From: Planococcus sp. MSAK28401
GTDB lineage: Bacteria > Bacillota > Bacilli > Bacillales_A > Planococcaceae
Length of the DNA: 64,000 nucleotides
Direction of reading: 5' to 3'
NCBI RefSeq assembly: GCF_018283455.1
Contig: NZ_JAAMTH010000010.1
Location: 20,723 to 84,722 of the forward strand
In this document: piece after piece, positions 60,604 through 64,000 of the stretch
How the letters are laid out: every line of letters starts with the position of its first letter
Position numbering within the stretch: the first letter of the stretch is position 1
Made by a program: the position numbers and the translations under genes
Notes under the pieces: generated by a model
Database searches by the model: none
Told to the model about the DNA's origin: nothing
The model's input: only the letters and a program-made list of their open reading frames with translations

Positions 60604-61449
60604 ATGACTATAGCGCTTGAAAAAAAATATATTCCCTTAGCAAACTATTTTTCCATGGCAACAGAACCACTCCTGACGCTACACCTTTCTGAAGTTGAAA
60701 AGATCATTGGCCAGAACCTACCTAACAGTGCCTATTTAAATCAAAGTTGGTGGGAAAAGACTAAAGCGCCCTCTAAGTATTTTCATGCTTGGATCGACCA
60801 TGGCTACAGAGTCAAGGAATTTAAACCAAATCGTTTTGTCAGTTTTGAAAGAATGGATCTTCTGGATAAAAACGGCGGAAATAATGATTATGAAAAGAAA
60901 GATATTTTGCTTATTCGCCAAGCTAAACATAGTGACGCTCGCTTTCTAGCAGAGTTGCAGAAGCAAATTGAAGGAGAATCGGACTTTCTATTGTATGGAA
61001 AAGAGGAACGAGCACTGTCTACACAAAAAATGAAAAAGCAGATTATTGAGTGGAATCAAAGCGGTCATTCAATCGCCTTTCTTGCTATTTTAAACGGGGA
61101 ACACGTCGGTTATTTAATGGTCGTAGGAAATGAGGCCAAGCGAGCTAGTCACCGTGCTGCTTTGCTTCTTGGGATTCAAGCTGATGCACAAGGGAAAGGA
61201 ATTGCTTCCTCCCTTCTTCAAAAAGCTGAAGAATGGGCTGCTACAAATACCATCACTCGTCTCGAGTTGATTGTTTCAGACGAAAATACTCCAGCTCAAA
61301 AGCTTTTTGAGAAAAATGGATATGAACCAGAAGGTATTCGTAAAAACTCAATAATAACCAATAATAAACTGCACAATGAAATTTATATGGCTAAGTTTTT
61401 AGATTCCCCAAAAAGAACAAGAGCTTCGAACTCATATTATGCCCAATGA
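60604..61449 (+). CDS. GNAT-family acetyltransferase (two-part)
   Basis: The 281-residue protein has an N-terminal region of about 100 residues (ALEKKYIPLANYFSM...NSAYLNQSWWEK) resembling the DNA-binding-like or substrate segment seen in its paralogue, then a GNAT domain with acetyl-CoA loop QADAQGKGIASSLLQKAEEWA and LIVSDENTPAQKLFEKNGYEPEGIRKNSI. Substrate unknown. AAAGGA lies 11 bases before ATG. It is the working copy of the decayed gene at 56351. Confidence 0.85.
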   Translation: MTIALEKKYIPLANYFSMATEPLLTLHLSEVEKIIGQNLPNSAYLNQSWWEKTKAPSKYFHAWIDHGYRVKEFKPNRFVSFERMDLLDKNGGNNDYEKKDILLIRQAKHSDARFLAELQKQIEGESDFLLYGKEERALSTQKMKKQIIEWNQSGHSIAFLAILNGEHVGYLMVVGNEAKRASHRAALLLGIQADAQGKGIASSLLQKAEEWAATNTITRLELIVSDENTPAQKLFEKNGYEPEGIRKNSIITNNKLHNEIYMAKFLDSPKRTRASNSYYAQ

Positions 61450-61592
61450 TGCGTTTTTGATTCTACATCATTAGTCGACTCTTGCAGTGTAAACCATTTG
61501 CAGTTGCTACCCTTCCTATAGGCAATATCGAGACCATTTAGTCAACTGTCATCGTCTACAAAATCTTCAGTTCGACGTATCTCAAGGCATGA

Positions 61593-62630
61593 TTAGTTTT
61601 GGCTTATGTTCAAATAGTTTTTTATTAAAGGCAAAATTTGAGCTAATAATTCTTCATCAGTTAGTTCAATTCCGCGCTCAGTCCAGAACGTGTATGCAGT
61701 ACCTTTAAGGGCATCTAGTGTATTAACTTCACGGTAAGGGTTATCTTTGCAACAAAATACAGATGAGTTATGAAACGCCTTTACGTAGTTAATTTGTTCA
61801 GTGATAGCTTCTGTATTTATATTGTCGTTACTTGGACTGTAAACTAGAGTATAAAAATTCGAATTGTGAAGTGTTCTATTGTTTGAAATGAAAACCTCGG
61901 GGGGCAACATGCTTTCTTGCCAATAGACAATCTCTACATTTGAATTTAAAGCATGCAACCCGACTTCAGTTAAAGAATCGTTCCACATCCTCGGCTTGTA
62001 ACCGCATTGTTCGACATAGTTAGAAACTATGTTCATAAACCTTATATATTCATCTTGAAAGCTAATTGTTCCTGGTACTTCGTCACCGCCTATTGAGAAT
62101 ATGAGCTGTCCTTTATATTTATCTTGCTTAAACAACGAGGCTATTTCCTCAATCAAGTATTTGACATGTGTTGCTGCACTGGGATTATCAAAGTAGTCAA
62201 CTAGATTGTCATCGAAGTCTGACACAATCGATTTATAAAATTTTTTATCGAACCTTTCTTTCACCAGATTCAACCACCCTTTTGAATGGCTTGGAACATC
62301 AAAATCCGGAATGATCATCACATCTCTATCGTTTGCGTAAGTGATGAGTTCCAAAATTTCGCCTTTAGTGAGGTATTGATCATTCGTTTTCGTCGAAGTC
62401 TGACCTAGAATTTCAGAGAATACCCGGTATCCCTCTGCATCTGAGAAATGCAATTGAAGATAATCTCCACCACTTGATTGAATCTCATCAATTATGCGCA
62501 TTAAGAACATCAATGAAACGTGACGTCTCGAAGTATCTAATATGACACCGCTGATCAACCGAGAACGAGTGGCTTCTTCGTGGAGGTGCTTCGGTAAATG
62601 GAAGAGCTCTTTTTTGATGCGGTTCGGCAA
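61593..62630 (-). CDS. GH20 hexosaminidase, dispersin-B-like
   Basis: The 345-residue protein has the GH20 fold of dispersin B: GVILDTSRR near the start, SGGDYLQLHFSDAEGY, IPDFDVPSH, catalytic Asp183-Glu184 in SIGGDEVPG, RMWNDSL and YTFWTERG. Dispersin B cleaves poly-beta-1,6-N-acetylglucosamine (PNAG). The start is TTG 62628-62630, 8 bases after AAGGAGG; no signal peptide is visible there or in the longer frame, odd for an enzyme with an extracellular substrate. It lies divergent from the PNAG synthase gene, which supports a PNAG role. Confidence 0.88.
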   Translation of the reverse strand: MPNRIKKELFHLPKHLHEEATRSRLISGVILDTSRRHVSLMFLMRIIDEIQSSGGDYLQLHFSDAEGYRVFSEILGQTSTKTNDQYLTKGEILELITYANDRDVMIIPDFDVPSHSKGWLNLVKERFDKKFYKSIVSDFDDNLVDYFDNPSAATHVKYLIEEIASLFKQDKYKGQLIFSIGGDEVPGTISFQDEYIRFMNIVSNYVEQCGYKPRMWNDSLTEVGLHALNSNVEIVYWQESMLPPEVFISNNRTLHNSNFYTLVYSPSNDNINTEAITEQINYVKAFHNSSVFCCKDNPYREVNTLDALKGTAYTFWTERGIELTDEELLAQILPLIKNYLNISQN

Positions 62631-62792
62631 TATAAAAACCTCCTTTCTACATAGTGACCTTTCAATAAAGAAGTTACTAAAGTGGATACACTTATTTTTT
62701 TCCAACAACAATTCTGGATGCAAAGAAATCTCGGAAATTAAGCTGGAAACTGCTTATTTTAAATAGAAACATACGAAAGAAGGAACATTGAA

Positions 62793-64000
62793 ATGAATTT
62801 CTTTTCAGAACCATATGGTGTGGTTGCAAGTTTTGTTTTCTGGTATCCATTTCTAATGGCACTTTTTTGGATGGCAGGATCTATTCTGTTTTTAAGAACA
62901 AAAGAAAATAAACAAAGTGATATCGATATAGATGGATTTGATTGGCCGATGATCAGTATCCTCGTTCCTTGTTATAACGAAGAAGATACGATCATGGAGA
63001 CCGTAGAAAACCTAACTGGGCTATCTTACCCCAAAAAGGAAATTATCTTAATAAATGATGGTTCAACCGATCAAACCACTTACCTTTTAGAGGAACTATC
63101 AAAAAAATACGATGAAGTAAGAGTGATTCAACTTGAACAAAACCAAGGGAAAGCAAATGCTTTACAAGTTGGCTTATTTGCTTCTAAAGCCGAGTATTTA
63201 GTCTGCGTTGATGCAGATGCCCTCCTAGCAGATACAGCCCCTTACTATATGGTTCATCAGTTTTTTGTAAGTGGAGAACGAGTGGGCGCCGTTACAGGAA
63301 GTCCATCCATTCGGAATCGAAATACGCTGCTGAGCCGAATGCAATTGGTTGAATACGCTTCAATTATTGGCGCGATTAAGCGCACACAAAGACTATTAGG
63401 AAAAGTAATGACGGTATCGGGAGTCGTGGTGACATTTCGTAAAAAAGCATTAGTAGATGTTGGATTGTGGGACCGCGATATGATTACAGAGGATATTGCG
63501 GTCAGCTGGAAATTGCAAAAACGATTTTGGGATGTTCGCTATGAACCTCGTGCAATTTGTTGGATGCTTGTACCAGAAACACTTTCTGGTATCTGGCAAC
63601 AACGGATTCGTTGGGCGCAAGGAGGACAGGAAGTCGTCTTACGCCACTGGCGCATTCTTTTCAGCTGGAAACAAAGACGACTGTGGCTTATCTTTTTAGA
63701 ACAATGTGTCAGTACCATTTGGGCTTTTAGTTGGTTATTTATTACATTAGTTCTTATTTTTTCGGCTAATACCTTCCAGGATCTCTTATTTTGGTTGACA
63801 TTAACTTCTTTTTTCCTTGTATTTATCAGCATGATTCAACTATTCATTTCGCTCGTAATTGATTCTAGACACAACGGTGTGATGAAGTACTATTTGTGGG
63901 CTGCATGGTATCCGGCTATTTATTGGATGGTAAACACATTAGTAGTCGTTGTTGCTTTGCCAAGGGCCATAAAATCCCGTTATAAAGGAGGTTACGCTGT
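62793..64000 (+). CDS. poly-N-acetylglucosamine synthase (IcaA/PgaC), partial
   Basis: The window end cuts this membrane glycosyltransferase (family 2) after about 402 residues. It has an N-terminal membrane helix, then ISILVPCYNEED, LINDGSTDQT, VCVDADALL (DxD), ITEDIAVSW (TED) and QQRIRWAQGG (QxxRW), followed by at least three more membrane helices. These mark a processive synthase that polymerises UDP-GlcNAc into PNAG. ATG 62793 follows GAAGGAA. Accessory genes (icaB, icaC or pga-like) would be expected beyond the window. It shares a 162-bp divergent promoter region with the GH20 gene. Confidence 0.92.
   Translation, partial: MNFFSEPYGVVASFVFWYPFLMALFWMAGSILFLRTKENKQSDIDIDGFDWPMISILVPCYNEEDTIMETVENLTGLSYPKKEIILINDGSTDQTTYLLEELSKKYDEVRVIQLEQNQGKANALQVGLFASKAEYLVCVDADALLADTAPYYMVHQFFVSGERVGAVTGSPSIRNRNTLLSRMQLVEYASIIGAIKRTQRLLGKVMTVSGVVVTFRKKALVDVGLWDRDMITEDIAVSWKLQKRFWDVRYEPRAICWMLVPETLSGIWQQRIRWAQGGQEVVLRHWRILFSWKQRRLWLIFLEQCVSTIWAFSWLFITLVLIFSANTFQDLLFWLTLTSFFLVFISMIQLFISLVIDSRHNGVMKYYLWAAWYPAIYWMVNTLVVVVALPRAIKSRYKGGYA

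Noticed and set aside
1..64000. tRNA, rRNA or riboswitch genes
   Set aside because: No cloverleaf, rRNA segment or known aptamer pattern was recognised; the structured leaders near 41.9 and 43.0 kb do not match a riboswitch class that I know.

Overview
The window looks like part of a large, low-GC plasmid (or a plasmid-derived chromosomal region) from a Gram-positive Bacillota host, most likely Bacillales (Bacillaceae or Planococcaceae). The reasons are AGGAGG-type ribosome sites with frequent TTG and GTG starts, LPXTA sortase anchoring, AbrB-type regulators, a ParA plus DUF5388-like partition pair, repeat arrays beside a primase-like Rep, and IS21, IS30 and IS256 elements. The host assignment is inference; no ribosomal or tRNA gene is present to confirm it.

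Layout. (1) 0-10 kb, accessory and conflict genes: a YrvL-like membrane protein, a frameshifted unknown gene, a serine resolvase with a three-subsite res site, a coupled AAA+ ATPase / S8 subtilisin-like protease operon read from a palindromic promoter, an intact IS21-family element with an 8-bp target duplication, and a SEFIR (TIR-like) protein broken by one base. (2) 10-33.4 kb, a tandem duplication of about 11.4 kb. Each copy holds a class D sortase, a roughly 2,930-residue MucBP-repeat surface adhesin (signal peptide, VWA, Cna-B-like and DUF11-like domains, C-terminal LPQTA anchor) and an AbrB-like regulator. mepB-like genes lie at the left edge, the centre and the right edge, and the central one is a hybrid of the outer two. 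The copies differ only by single-base indels where I compared them, and each repairs the other's frameshifts, so they are either a very recent amplification or an unpolished/misjoined assembly. (3) 33.5-37.5 kb: a small membrane protein, a GIY-YIG nuclease, a HigBA-like toxin-antitoxin pair, AbrB and small unknown genes. (4) 37.5-49.5 kb, plasmid backbone: two replication-relaxation-type proteins, a frameshifted HTH protein and a MerR-like coiled-coil protein (both behind leader terminators), an XRE regulator, a GNAT enzyme, an integrase-like protein lacking key catalytic residues, a primase-type Rep, a dense repeat array, and parA with its small partner, which the same repeats bracket. (5) 49.7-57.2 kb: an IS30 with a nonsense mutation, glycerol dehydrogenase, a Fic protein, a XerS-like recombinase, IS256 and a decayed acetyltransferase. 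(6) 57.6-64 kb: a PAS-GGDEF protein, an intact paralogue of the decayed acetyltransferase, a dispersin-B-like GH20 hexosaminidase and, divergently, an IcaA/PgaC-type poly-N-acetylglucosamine synthase that runs off the end.

How the parts fit. Regions 2 and 6 both point to surface attachment and biofilm: giant adhesin plus dedicated sortase, a diguanylate-cyclase-type protein, and a PNAG synthase beside a PNAG-hydrolase-like enzyme. Regions 1 and 3 hold conflict or defence-type genes (protease/ATPase pair, SEFIR, toxin-antitoxin, Fic). The least explained elements are the AAA+/S8 operon with its operator-like palindrome, the plasmid genes behind leader terminators, and the paired 'one intact, one degenerate' backbone proteins. 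Several genes are broken by one-base indels in homopolymers, so raw-read verification should come before any claim of pseudogenisation.
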